A DNA stretch of 64,000 nt, from contig CAJUME010000015.1 of NCBI GenBank assembly GCA_910587015.1, positions 109,149-173,148 of the forward strand, given 5' to 3'. Position 1 is the first letter of the stretch; every line of letters begins with the position of its first letter. Shown in pieces: positions 8,028-14,723 of this stretch. The position numbers were made by a program, and so were the translations under genes. The DNA comes from an uncultured Christensenella sp. Its GTDB lineage: Bacteria > Bacillota > Clostridia > Christensenellales > Borkfalkiaceae. The notes beneath the pieces were generated by a model that worked only from the letters and a program-made list of their open reading frames with translations, was not told the DNA's origin and searched no databases.

Positions 8028-8420
8028 TCAACCCTTTGCCGCCTCGGCAAGTATTCCGCTGATAAACGTTGCGCTTTTCGGCGAGGAATATTTCGAAGCG
8101 AGATTTGCCGCCTCGTTAATGGAAACGGCGGCGGGAATATCGTCAAAATATTTAATCTCCGCAAGCGCGACAAGCAACAGACTTATATCCGCGGGGAAAA
8201 GACGGCTTTCCGGAAAGGAATGCGAAATACCGTCAATAAGCGCGCCGAAATCCCTTTCGTTTTCACCTATTACCGACAAAAGTCTGTCGGCGTAAGCAAT
8301 ATCGCTTTCCGTCAGCTTTTCTTTTTTATAAAGCGCGTTTTTCAGTCCGTTATCTATGCCATCGGAAAAGCGCGACGCAAAAATCACTTCAAAAACCACT
8401 TCTCTTGCTTTTGTTCTCAT
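8028..8420 (-). CDS. nusB: Transcription antitermination factor NusB
   Basis: At 130 aa this is a small all-helical NusB protein. The N-terminus MRTKAREVVFEVIFASRF and the C-terminal YSSPKSATFISGILAEAAK (the conserved K-SA-F-N-GIL pattern, with I for V/L changes) identify it. NusB binds boxA RNA with NusE/S10 in rRNA antitermination. It follows asp23 by 57 bp, a gap holding a perfect 14-bp inverted repeat, and precedes folD with only a few bases in between. Confidence 0.92.
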   Translation of the reverse strand: MRTKAREVVFEVIFASRFSDGIDNGLKNALYKKEKLTESDIAYADRLLSVIGENERDFGALIDGISHSFPESRLFPADISLLLVALAEIKYFDDIPAAVSINEAANLASKYSSPKSATFISGILAEAAKG

Positions 8421-8436
8421 TATGTACCTAACTGAA

Positions 8437-8467
8437 ATTATACCCTTAAAAAATTTAAGGGTATAAT
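8437..8467. repeat. Perfect 14-bp inverted repeat between asp23 and nusB
   Basis: Positions 8437-8450 (ATTATACCCTTAAA) are exactly complementary to 8454-8467 with a 3-base loop. It begins 10 bases after the asp23 stop. No run of U follows it on the minus strand, so it looks more like an RNA-stability or processing hairpin, or a leaky attenuator, than a full terminator. Confidence 0.55.
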
Positions 8468-8477
8468 CGGAATTTAT

Positions 8478-8813
8478 TTATATTACGGAATTTTCAGGGA
8501 AATTAACGTCCTGAATGTGCACGTCTACCTTTGCAACCTTGTAGTTGGTCATAGACTCTACATTGTGCTTGATAGCCTGCTGAATTTTAAACGCAAGCGA
8601 AGAAACATTAAAGGTTATATCCACCTTTACGCTTATATCGGCGTTTATTCCCTGCTTTTCAAAATTCAACTTAACGCCCTTATTCTTTGTGGATAAAAGC
8701 GAAACTCCTTCAACCTCGCTGACGGCAACGGCAACTATATCGCTGACTATATTTGCGTTATAGGTTATTTTGCCCTTTTGCGTAGCCGTAGGATTATGCC
8801 TCATATGTGCCAT
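8478..8813 (-). CDS. Asp23/Gls24 family envelope stress protein
   Basis: The product is 111 aa, the typical short Asp23 form found directly upstream of nusB in Clostridia. Recognisable segments are GKITYNANIVSDIVAVAVSEVEGV near residue 14 and the alternating beta-strand stretch VKVDITFNVSSLAFKIQQAIKHNVESMTNY, ending in VDVHIQDV. The family forms membrane-associated assemblies linked to cell-envelope homeostasis; the exact role of the clostridial nusB-linked form is not known. GGAG lies 7 nt before the ATG. It has its own promoter and a hairpin leader. Confidence 0.9.
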   Translation of the reverse strand: MAHMRHNPTATQKGKITYNANIVSDIVAVAVSEVEGVSLLSTKNKGVKLNFEKQGINADISVKVDITFNVSSLAFKIQQAIKHNVESMTNYKVAKVDVHIQDVNFPENSVI

Positions 8814-8829
8814 AATTTTTTCTCCTTTA

Positions 8830-8865
8830 AGCCGATGGTAAGCACAGCTTGGTTTATCATCGGCT
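8830..8865 (-). promoter_or_regulatory. Leader hairpin upstream of asp23
   Basis: On the minus strand AGCCGATG (8858-8865) pairs with CATCGGCT (8830-8837) around a 20-base loop. It would form almost at the 5' end of the asp23 mRNA, right before the GGAG ribosome-binding site. It may stabilise the 5' end or act as a weak end for spoIIIA transcripts; there is no U run. Confidence 0.45.
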
Positions 8866-8867
8866 AT

Positions 8868-8896
8868 AGTATAACACTTATTTTAATATTTTGCAA
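8868..8896 (-). promoter_or_regulatory. Sigma-A promoter of the asp23-nusB-folD-ispA operon
   Basis: Minus-strand -35 TTGCAA (8891-8896), 17-bp spacer, -10 TATACT (8868-8873). It separates vegetative genes from the sporulation operon just upstream. Confidence 0.65.
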
Positions 8897-8918
8897 CATT
8901 TAAGCCCGATTATGTAAA

Positions 8919-9401
8919 TCAAACTTGCGAATATACGGGCAAAATTATTATGCTTCCGGGTGCAATGCCTACTTCGTCCTTAAGCATTGTGTAAATCTGC
9001 ATAGCAGTGTTGTAGTCAAGCTCGTTGGAGTTAATGAATACGTTTACGTTATCGGAATTCATGCCGATAGACACAACCGCGTCCGAAAAGCCGCGCGACT
9101 TGATAAGCGTTTCCAGAAGAAGCTCCTTTTCCATCATCTCGACTATTTTAAGCTTAAGGGCAACAGCTTCCTTATACTTGTCGCTGTCCTCCTCGTAAAG
9201 CGCGATGACCTTGTCGATTTCAAGCAGCTCTTCCGAGCGGGTCGAAGTTCTTTCCGTTCTGAAGGTGGTGAAGTAGTTGGACGTTGTCACCGCCTGACCG
9301 TTGGTTGACCTTGTGGTTGCAAGCAAAACGTTCAATACCGCTGTTATCGCAAGTAAAAGCACCAGTGAAGACATAATGATAATCTTTTTCTTCTTTGTCA
9401 T
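8919..9401 (-). CDS. spoIIIAH: Stage III sporulation protein AH
   Basis: The product is 160 aa with a short cytosolic N-terminus (MTKKKK), one membrane helix at about residues 6-28 and an extracytoplasmic domain. The C-terminal part (LLLETLIKSRGFSDAVVSIG...VNVFINSNELD) matches the ring-building motif of SpoIIIAH, the mother-cell half of the SpoIIIAH-SpoIIQ feeding channel. It is shorter than the B. subtilis protein (218 aa), mostly in the linker. A strong Shine-Dalgarno sequence (AAGGAG) precedes the ATG. It is the last gene of the spoIIIA operon. Confidence 0.9.
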   Translation of the reverse strand: MTKKKKIIIMSSLVLLLAITAVLNVLLATTRSTNGQAVTTSNYFTTFRTERTSTRSEELLEIDKVIALYEEDSDKYKEAVALKLKIVEMMEKELLLETLIKSRGFSDAVVSIGMNSDNVNVFINSNELDYNTAMQIYTMLKDEVGIAPGSIIILPVYSQV

Positions 9402-9411
9402 AAATTTCTCC

Positions 9412-9771
9412 TTAAATATTCATTGAATATATAACTATAATATTTTTTTCAACATTCAGCGCCGTGGACACGGCGTTTAATATATCGTTTCTGACGATTA
9501 TGCTATTGGCGCCCTCGCATACGATTATAACGCCCGTAATTTCGTCCTTGCTTTCGTTTATCATAACATTTGTGGCGCCCACGCCCTCGATAGAGCTGAG
9601 TATTGCGGTCAGCTTTACCTCCGTTTCGCTCTGTTCGGTTACGGTAGGCTTTGTCGGCTCTTTATTGCCCCCTCTGCCCAGAAAGTAAATCGTACCGACA
9701 AGAACTATAATAAGTATCACGACTATAATTATTTTTTTGTTGTCGTTAACAAAGTTAAGTACTTTCCGCAT
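9412..9771 (-). CDS. spoIIIAG: Stage III sporulation protein AG (short form)
   Basis: The product is 119 aa against about 200-230 in Bacillus. A membrane helix covers about residues 12-31, and a compact ring-building domain (KLTAILSSIEGVGATNVMINESKDEITGV...NVEKNIIVIYSMNI) makes up the rest. The long insertion that forms the large beta-barrel in the B. subtilis SpoIIIAG ring is missing. The ATG lies 17 bp inside spoIIIAF. Its role in the channel between mother cell and forespore is inferred from family and operon. Confidence 0.88.
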   Translation of the reverse strand: MRKVLNFVNDNKKIIIVVILIIVLVGTIYFLGRGGNKEPTKPTVTEQSETEVKLTAILSSIEGVGATNVMINESKDEITGVIIVCEGANSIIVRNDILNAVSTALNVEKNIIVIYSMNI

Positions 9772-10189
9772 ATACTGTTATATTTATATAGCCCAGCTCC
9801 TGCAAATATTCATAAATTGCGTCAATTAATTTGCGGTTATTTTCCTTTATTACTACCTCTGCCGTCTGCGCCTTGAACTCGCCGCCCGTATAGCCTATTT
9901 TTACCGCGCATTCGCAATCGGTTTCGAACTCCTCCTCCAAAAGCTTTTCCAGCTGCTCGCTCTGGTGGTCGGAATAAATTTGCTCTATATAGGTATAATC
10001 GACCTTGCTTTCGGAATTATCCGAGGAACCTATCTTAAAAATGCCCGTAAGCGGCTGAATAAGCACAAGAATGCATACAAGACGCATTATAAAGGTGATG
10101 CTTTTATTAAGTTTGCCCTCCGGCACAAGCAAAGAAACGATAACCGACAGAAAAATCGCCGCCGCCGCGCCCAATAAATAAGTTTTCAT
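9755..10189 (-). CDS. spoIIIAF: Stage III sporulation protein AF
   Basis: I place the start at the ATG at 10189, which overlaps the spoIIIAE stop (ATGA); the frame extends upstream into spoIIIAE but without family resemblance. The 144-aa product has two N-terminal membrane helices (KTYLLGAAAAIFLSVIVSLLV and SITFIMRLVCILVLIQPL) and a C-terminal alpha/beta domain ending in EYLQELGYINITVYAEST, the SpoIIIAF layout. The stop overlaps spoIIIAG by 17 bp. Confidence 0.88.
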   Translation of the reverse strand: MKTYLLGAAAAIFLSVIVSLLVPEGKLNKSITFIMRLVCILVLIQPLTGIFKIGSSDNSESKVDYTYIEQIYSDHQSEQLEKLLEEEFETDCECAVKIGYTGGEFKAQTAEVVIKENNRKLIDAIYEYLQELGYINITVYAEST

Positions 10190-11457
10190 ATAAAGCTGTT
10201 TGCGGAATTGACAATAAGCATAATCAGCAGAGAATACATAAACGCCACGGTAAGCAGTCCCGCCACAAAATACTCTACGTCCTTGGAAAGGTCGGATAAC
10301 AACGAATACAATACGCCCTCGCCCAACGGCTGGACAATTGCGCCCACCACCTTCAATATAGTTGAAAAGGCAACAACCGCAATTATCGGCTGAATTATTT
10401 CCATAAGCAGAAGTATCAGCCCGCACACCCCTACCGAGCTCCTTATAAGCAGTCCGGCAGAGGTAAGCATATCGAAGCCCGAGGAAAGGAAATTTCCCAC
10501 AATGGGCACCGAATTGCCGACAACGAACTTAGTCGCCTTGAAGATAATTCCGTCAAACAGCGACGACGCCGAGCTTTGGACGGTTATAAAAATGCTGAAC
10601 ACGGTAATCGTAATGCCGATAACCCACTTTAAAATGCTTTTGATAAGCGCGGTTACGCCCGAAAACGACATTTGCGTATTCAGCTTGGACATAAAATCGA
10701 GCACAACCACAGCGACTGCCGCGGGGAATACTATTACGCTGACTATTTCCACCGCTCCGCCCGAAAGGAATATCGCAGACGGCTGATAAATCGCCGCCGA
10801 GCCAGTGCCGCCCGTCAGCACTGTAAGCGTTGCAAGTATGGGCGTTATAACCTCCACCTGCCGCTTGATATTGTTAACGCAGTCGACGCAGTCGGAAACC
10901 ACGCCTACAACCATGGTTGTAAGTATTAAAATTATCAGCGAATAGCACGCAAGATGAACTATTTTAGAGGACGCCTTGCCGATAATTGTCCCCTCCGCCG
11001 CGCTGACTACGGCAGACAGCAGAGCTATCGCCGTAACCGTGGCAAAGGCGGGAATCATATTGATAACGTCCTTGAAAATAACAGAAAACAGCTCGTTGAT
11101 ATAGCCGCTGTAATTTGTGTTGAGATTGCCGGAAATTAAATATTCTATAATCTCTCTTGCCGTGTTGCCGAAGCCGAACAGAAAATTGTTTTCGTCCTCT
11201 TCGAGAAACTTCTGCAATTCCGATAAATCGAGCTTGTCTAACAGGGCGGCTATATTTTCGTTAAGCTCTGCCCTGCCGTCAGAGGTCTTGGCGGCAAAGG
11301 CGTAAATGCCGCCGTTGATTGCAAGCAACAGTGCAAGCGCGGCAAAAACTGCGATTAATAAAATTTTTATCAGGCTGCGTTTATTAAAGCGACGATTATT
11401 TTGTAGGTGCCCGAAAGTATCGGCACGGCCGTAACGAACAGTATAATTTTTCCGCAT
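10186..11457 (-). CDS. spoIIIAE: Stage III sporulation protein AE
   Basis: This is the large polytopic membrane protein of the spoIIIA complex. It has an N-terminal signal-like helix (IKILLIAVFAALALLLAINGGIYA), then several membrane segments, including TVTAIALLSAVVSA and a conserved EIVSVIVFPAAVAVVVLDFMSKL region. The start is uncertain. The ATG at 11457 lies 88 bp inside spoIIIAD without a Shine-Dalgarno sequence; a CTG at 11373 overlapping the spoIIIAD stop (CTGA) would give about 395 aa, the usual family length, and place the signal peptide at the true N-terminus. I report the longest frame but think the shorter product more likely. Confidence 0.9.
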   Translation of the reverse strand: MRKNYTVRYGRADTFGHLQNNRRFNKRSLIKILLIAVFAALALLLAINGGIYAFAAKTSDGRAELNENIAALLDKLDLSELQKFLEEDENNFLFGFGNTAREIIEYLISGNLNTNYSGYINELFSVIFKDVINMIPAFATVTAIALLSAVVSAAEGTIIGKASSKIVHLACYSLIILILTTMVVGVVSDCVDCVNNIKRQVEVITPILATLTVLTGGTGSAAIYQPSAIFLSGGAVEIVSVIVFPAAVAVVVLDFMSKLNTQMSFSGVTALIKSILKWVIGITITVFSIFITVQSSASSLFDGIIFKATKFVVGNSVPIVGNFLSSGFDMLTSAGLLIRSSVGVCGLILLLMEIIQPIIAVVAFSTILKVVGAIVQPLGEGVLYSLLSDLSKDVEYFVAGLLTVAFMYSLLIMLIVNSANSFI

Positions 11458-11762
11458 AATATCAGCTTGTCCGCCACCCCTCCGAAGCCGAGCTCCTTTA
11501 CAGAGCTTGCAGTAAGCTCTACCATAAAGCCTATGCCTATTATTTTGAAAACCGTACGGATAATGGAGTTGTCTATACCAGTGTCTTCCGTAAAGGCTTT
11601 AATAAACGCAACGCTTTCGGCAAGATAGTCGAAGGCGTAAAGAAAAATGATTATTCCGCCGGCGGTAAGGCACAGCGGCACAAGCTCCGACTTGTGATTT
11701 TTTAAAATAAACGCGCAGACCGCGGTTATAACCGCTATACTGCAAAGCTTTAAAATAAGCAT
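11370..11762 (-). CDS. spoIIIAD: Stage III sporulation protein AD
   Basis: The product is 130 aa with four hydrophobic segments and the well-conserved central sequence IIRTVFKIIGIGFMVELTASSVKELG (residues about 67-92) typical of SpoIIIAD. It is a mother-cell membrane component of the forespore-feeding channel. The ATG is next to the spoIIIAC stop (1-bp overlap), and the C-terminus overlaps the spoIIIAE reading frame. Confidence 0.93.
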   Translation of the reverse strand: MLILKLCSIAVITAVCAFILKNHKSELVPLCLTAGGIIIFLYAFDYLAESVAFIKAFTEDTGIDNSIIRTVFKIIGIGFMVELTASSVKELGFGGVADKLILCGKIILFVTAVPILSGTYKIIVALINAA

Positions 11763-11959
11763 CAGAACATATCGAACAGCTGCCGTATCTGTGAAAATAA
11801 ATCGGCAACCATGGTTATTACGACCGTTAAAACTATTATAAGCCCGACAAGGCTTACAAGCGTTGCAATGTCATCGCGGTCGGATTTTTTTAGAACCTGA
11901 CAGATAATCGTTATTATTATGCCTACGGCGGCTATTTTGAAAATTATACTTATATCCAT
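11762..11959 (-). CDS. spoIIIAC: Stage III sporulation protein AC
   Basis: At 65 aa this is the normal size. It is two membrane helices joined by a charged turn (IFKIAAVGIIITIICQVLKKSDRDDIATLVSLVGLIIVL), the standard SpoIIIAC pattern, where the KKSGRD-like turn is conserved. No Shine-Dalgarno sequence is visible in the 34-bp gap after spoIIIAB. Confidence 0.93.
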   Translation of the reverse strand: MDISIIFKIAAVGIIITIICQVLKKSDRDDIATLVSLVGLIIVLTVVITMVADLFSQIRQLFDMF

Positions 11960-11993
11960 ATATAAATTGATTTAAATAAGCGTTTTAAGCAGA

Positions 11994-12419
11994 TTACGCA
12001 AGCAAAACCGCCATAAGCACGCCCGCCATAAAAAAGATTTTGATATAAAGCGAGGAATATTTTTTATAGTCGGCGGCGCTGTCCTCCTTCAATTTGGAAA
12101 GCTGAGCCTTTCTTCCGTTGAGATAGTCCACCTGCGACGAGGCATCGCTTTTACCGAGGTTGACGATATACTCGGCAAGCGTGTCGCCGTCCTTGCCGCT
12201 TAAAATCTTTTCCCCCTTAATTACGGACGGAATAAATTTATACGGCTCCGCCACCTTTGCAAGGGGCGCTTTACTGAATTTGAGATTTAAAAGCAGCTGC
12301 TCGTTAAATTCGTAAAGCTCTGCAAAGACCTGCATGCGCTTTTTTTTATTTGCCGAAAACAGCACCCCGAGCGCAGTCGTCAGACACACTATTGCAACAA
12401 GAATTAAAGCTTTTATCAT
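11994..12419 (-). CDS. spoIIIAB: Stage III sporulation protein AB
   Basis: The product is 141 aa, somewhat shorter than the 170 aa of Bacillus. It has an N-terminal membrane helix (ALILVAIVCLTTALGVLF), a basic stretch KKKRM, a soluble helical region and a C-terminal membrane helix (LYIKIFFMAGVLMAVLLA). This type II secretion F-like layout is characteristic. Its ATG lies 74 bp inside the 3' end of spoIIIAA, an unusually long overlap for this pair; the N-terminal helix matches the family well, so the start seems right. Confidence 0.88.
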   Translation of the reverse strand: MIKALILVAIVCLTTALGVLFSANKKKRMQVFAELYEFNEQLLLNLKFSKAPLAKVAEPYKFIPSVIKGEKILSGKDGDTLAEYIVNLGKSDASSQVDYLNGRKAQLSKLKEDSAADYKKYSSLYIKIFFMAGVLMAVLLA

Positions 12420-13248
12420 AAATTTCAGGTATGCCGCCGACCGAGGTCAGCCTTACATAATAGCTGAACGGCATTTTTTTAAGAATTTCTCTGTCGGTTA
12501 CATGCGACGAGGCTATTACCGCTATTCCACACTCGGCGGCATAGCCGACCGCCTTTATATCGTCCTCGCCGTACAGTTCGTCCGTGATTAGCACGTCGGG
12601 CTTCATTGCCCTAATCGCGGCGGAAACGGTATGCAACTTGCTGAAGCAGCGCACCACGTCCGCATAGCCGAGGTCAAAGCCCTCTCCGTAGCCGTCCATT
12701 GCCGCAATTTCGTTTCTCTCGTCCAGAACAAGCACATTGCGCAGCTTTTCCGTACTCAGACGTCTTGCAATATCGCGTAAAAGCGTGGTTTTGCCCAGAC
12801 CCGGCTTTGAATAAATGAGCGTTGCGGCAATTTTGTCCTTAAACAGAGCACCGCAGACGTATTCAGAGCAACCGACAGGCTCGTGCGGAACCCTTATATT
12901 CAGCGATGTAACGCTTTTAACCGTGCTTATTGCGCCGTTGTCGCTGACGTATTCGCCCGCAATTCCTACACGCACGCCGTGCTCCACGGTGATAAAGCCG
13001 TTTTTAAGCTGTTCGGTGTAGCCGTAAATACAACCGTCCGTAGCGCGGTTAAGCGTCTCTGCCAAATCGCCTGACAGCACCGCATTTTCGGGGCTGTCAT
13101 TCACGCCGAAGCGGGTTAAATATGCGTATTTGCCCTTGTATTCCACCACAACGGGCTTATCCAGCCTTAATCGGATTTCCGATACAAAATTATAATTGAG
13201 ATGCGCAAGCGCGCTTTTAACCTCTTCGGAAAGAAAGGACAAACCCAT
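12346..13248 (-). CDS. spoIIIAA: Stage III sporulation protein AA, ATPase
   Basis: This 300-aa protein is a secretion-type ATPase that powers the spoIIIA channel. It shows VEHGVRVGIAGEY near residue 88, the Walker A motif SKPGLGKTTLL near 147-157, NVLVLDERNEIAA as Walker B, and a DVLITDELYGEDD acidic segment. It is the first gene of the eight-gene operon. No sigma-A promoter was recognised upstream; in B. subtilis the operon is controlled by sigma-E, and I could not confidently place a sigma-E box here. The last 24 residues are encoded inside spoIIIAB. Confidence 0.93.
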   Translation of the reverse strand: MGLSFLSEEVKSALAHLNYNFVSEIRLRLDKPVVVEYKGKYAYLTRFGVNDSPENAVLSGDLAETLNRATDGCIYGYTEQLKNGFITVEHGVRVGIAGEYVSDNGAISTVKSVTSLNIRVPHEPVGCSEYVCGALFKDKIAATLIYSKPGLGKTTLLRDIARRLSTEKLRNVLVLDERNEIAAMDGYGEGFDLGYADVVRCFSKLHTVSAAIRAMKPDVLITDELYGEDDIKAVGYAAECGIAVIASSHVTDREILKKMPFSYYVRLTSVGGIPEIYDKSFNSCCNSVSDDCARGAVFGK

Positions 13249-13304
13249 AGTTTAGCTTATTTGTCACAGCGCAAAAAAAGAACTTATCCCCGATAATTAT
13301 AAAT

Positions 13305-13337
13305 AAAAAAGCCCTTCCGCATAACACCGCGGAAGGG
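13305..13337 (-). terminator. Intrinsic terminator of the GtrA-like gene
   Basis: On the minus strand CCCTTCCGC (13329-13337) pairs with GCGGAAGGG (13312-13320) around 8 bases, followed by CTTTTTTATTT. It lies 14 bp after the stop at 13351. Confidence 0.85.
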
Positions 13338-13350
13338 TCTTGATTGTTGT

Positions 13351-13902
13351 TTATTTTTTTCTGCCGAATAATTTAAGAATTTTATCAGTAACCTTTGGAT
13401 TGAAAACAATGAATTTATCCCAGAAAAATTCCGTTATAAAGTTAATTATAAGCGAAAGCGCGGTAACAAGTATGCCCCAGCTATCGCCCCAAAGCTTAAC
13501 AAGCGCGTCGCCGCCGAAGGCAAGCGGTACAACTATAAGGCAGTTATAAATGACCACAAGCGTCATTGCAACGGGCACGTTGTTTGCTGCCTTAAAGGTA
13601 AATTTGCGGTTAAAGGTGAAATTCCATATCACCGACAGCGTAAGTCCGATTATGTAAGCTATGTAATAATAACCGACAAGCCAGCCCGTCCATTCGTGCA
13701 GAACCGAGGTTGAAACCAGCTGTATAACGCCCGCCGAAGCCGAAAACAGCGTAAATTTGACAATCTGTATAAACTGCTGTTTTTTTGCGGGCTTGGCTTC
13801 CGGCTTTGGCTTTTCCTCCGCCACGGTTTGCATATCCTCAGCGCCATCCTTAACCGACGCTGAATTTGCCTCTGAATCCTCAAAAAGATTTTCGTTTTGC
13901 AT
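13351..13902 (-). CDS. GtrA-like membrane protein
   Basis: The ATG at 13902 has AGAGG seven bases upstream; a longer frame to 13917 is unlikely. The 183-aa product starts with an acidic/polar tail (about 40 residues, ending in a lysine stretch AKPAKKQQ) and then has four hydrophobic helices with FTLFSASAGVIQLVST and LSVIWNFTFNRKFTFK, the hallmark NF-NRKFTFK pattern of the GtrA/DPMS family. GtrA proteins act with glycosyltransferases that modify cell-envelope polysaccharide, probably in moving lipid-linked sugars. No glycosyltransferase is adjacent, so the substrate is unknown. Confidence 0.85.
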   Translation of the reverse strand: MQNENLFEDSEANSASVKDGAEDMQTVAEEKPKPEAKPAKKQQFIQIVKFTLFSASAGVIQLVSTSVLHEWTGWLVGYYYIAYIIGLTLSVIWNFTFNRKFTFKAANNVPVAMTLVVIYNCLIVVPLAFGGDALVKLWGDSWGILVTALSLIINFITEFFWDKFIVFNPKVTDKILKLFGRKK

Positions 13903-13921
13903 ATTCTTACCTCTCAAATCA

Positions 13922-13961
13922 AAAAAGCCCGAGCCGTTTTAAAAAACAGGTTCGGACTTTT
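13922..13961 (-). terminator. Terminator downstream of tRNA-Leu(UAA)
   Basis: On the minus strand AAGTCCGAACCTG pairs imperfectly with CGGCTCGGGCTT across an A/T loop, followed by TTTTTTG. It lies right after the tRNA and before the GtrA-like gene, which must be reached by read-through. Confidence 0.65.
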
Positions 13962-13966
13962 CGTTT

Positions 13967-14051
13967 TGGTGCACTCGACAGGGGTTGAACCTGCATGGAG
14001 TTACCCACAAGATCCTTAGTCTTGCGCGTCTGCCAATTCCGCCACGAGTGC
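13967..14051 (-). tRNA. tRNA-Leu (UAA)
   Basis: The 7-bp acceptor stem is GCACTCG (14045-14051) with CGAGTGC, discriminator A, and CCA is encoded. The anticodon stem CAAGA/TCTTG closes loop CTAAGGA with anticodon TAA. GGTTCAACCCC marks the T arm, and there is a long class II variable arm as expected for leucine. Confidence 0.95.
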
Positions 14052-14070
14052 ATTGATAAAAGCAAGGTAA

Positions 14071-14099
14071 ATTCTATAATATTTCCGCCTTGTTGTCAA
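14071..14099 (-). promoter_or_regulatory. Promoter of tRNA-Leu(UAA)
   Basis: Minus-strand -35 TTGACA (14094-14099), 17-bp spacer, -10 TAGAAT (14071-14076), about 20 bp before the tRNA 5' end. Confidence 0.75.
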
Positions 14100-14117
14100 G
14101 CCAAAATATTGATTATT

Positions 14118-14723
14118 TCAATTTTTTTTATTAATAAATTTTACCTTGATTTTTTTGATAATTTCAAGCGTTTTTTGCCGCAAATCGTCCAAATCGCCGT
14201 CATTATGTATGACATAGTACTGCGCAAAATCCGCATTATCGTAATCAAACTGGTTTTTAACGCGTAAAAATGCCGCTTGCGCGCTTATTTTGTCCCTTAA
14301 AGACACGCTTTTAACTCTTTCCTCTGCCGCGCGCAGAATTACGATTGTACCGTCAAAATGCTTTTGACAACCACCCTCGAACAATAAAGGCACCTCGCAA
14401 AAGCAAAGATTGTGCCCGCTTGCACGCAAAAACAGCTCCTCCATTATTGCGGGGTGCGTTAAATTATTCAGCCTTTTTAAAGCAGTCTTATCATTAAAAG
14501 CTGTCCGGGAAAGCTTTTTTCTGTCAAGCGAGCCGTCCGCAAGCAAAATATTACCGAATTCTTTGCAGAGCCGTTCAAGAAATTTTTTATCCGCGCACAG
14601 CTCCGCATAAATTTCGTCGCACGACAGAACGGGAAAGCCCGCGGACATTATTATTTGGCAGACGGAGGATTTTCCACTGCCTATTCCGCCTGTTACGGCG
14701 ATTTTAATATTATTTTGCATCAT
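14118..14723 (-). CDS. coaE: Dephospho-CoA kinase
   Basis: This enzyme catalyses the last step of CoA synthesis. It is 201 aa with the P-loop TGGIGSGKSSV at about residues 10-20, LSCDEIYAEL, the FCEVPLLFEGGCQKHFD segment and IHNDGDLDDLRQKT near the C-terminus, all typical. The first two codons are both ATG. It overlaps polA by 14 bp, and polA-coaE is a conserved clostridial pair. The overlap and lack of a strong ribosome-binding site suggest translational coupling. Confidence 0.95.
   Translation of the reverse strand: MMQNNIKIAVTGGIGSGKSSVCQIIMSAGFPVLSCDEIYAELCADKKFLERLCKEFGNILLADGSLDRKKLSRTAFNDKTALKRLNNLTHPAIMEELFLRASGHNLCFCEVPLLFEGGCQKHFDGTIVILRAAEERVKSVSLRDKISAQAAFLRVKNQFDYDNADFAQYYVIHNDGDLDDLRQKTLEIIKKIKVKFINKKN

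Noticed and set aside
7171..8031. Folate riboswitch or other metabolite sensor before folD
   Set aside because: folD overlaps or nearly touches nusB; there is no room for an aptamer.
13249..13304. Sigma-E promoter before spoIIIAA
   Set aside because: Expected from Bacillus, but no convincing -35/-10 pair could be placed in the short upstream gap.
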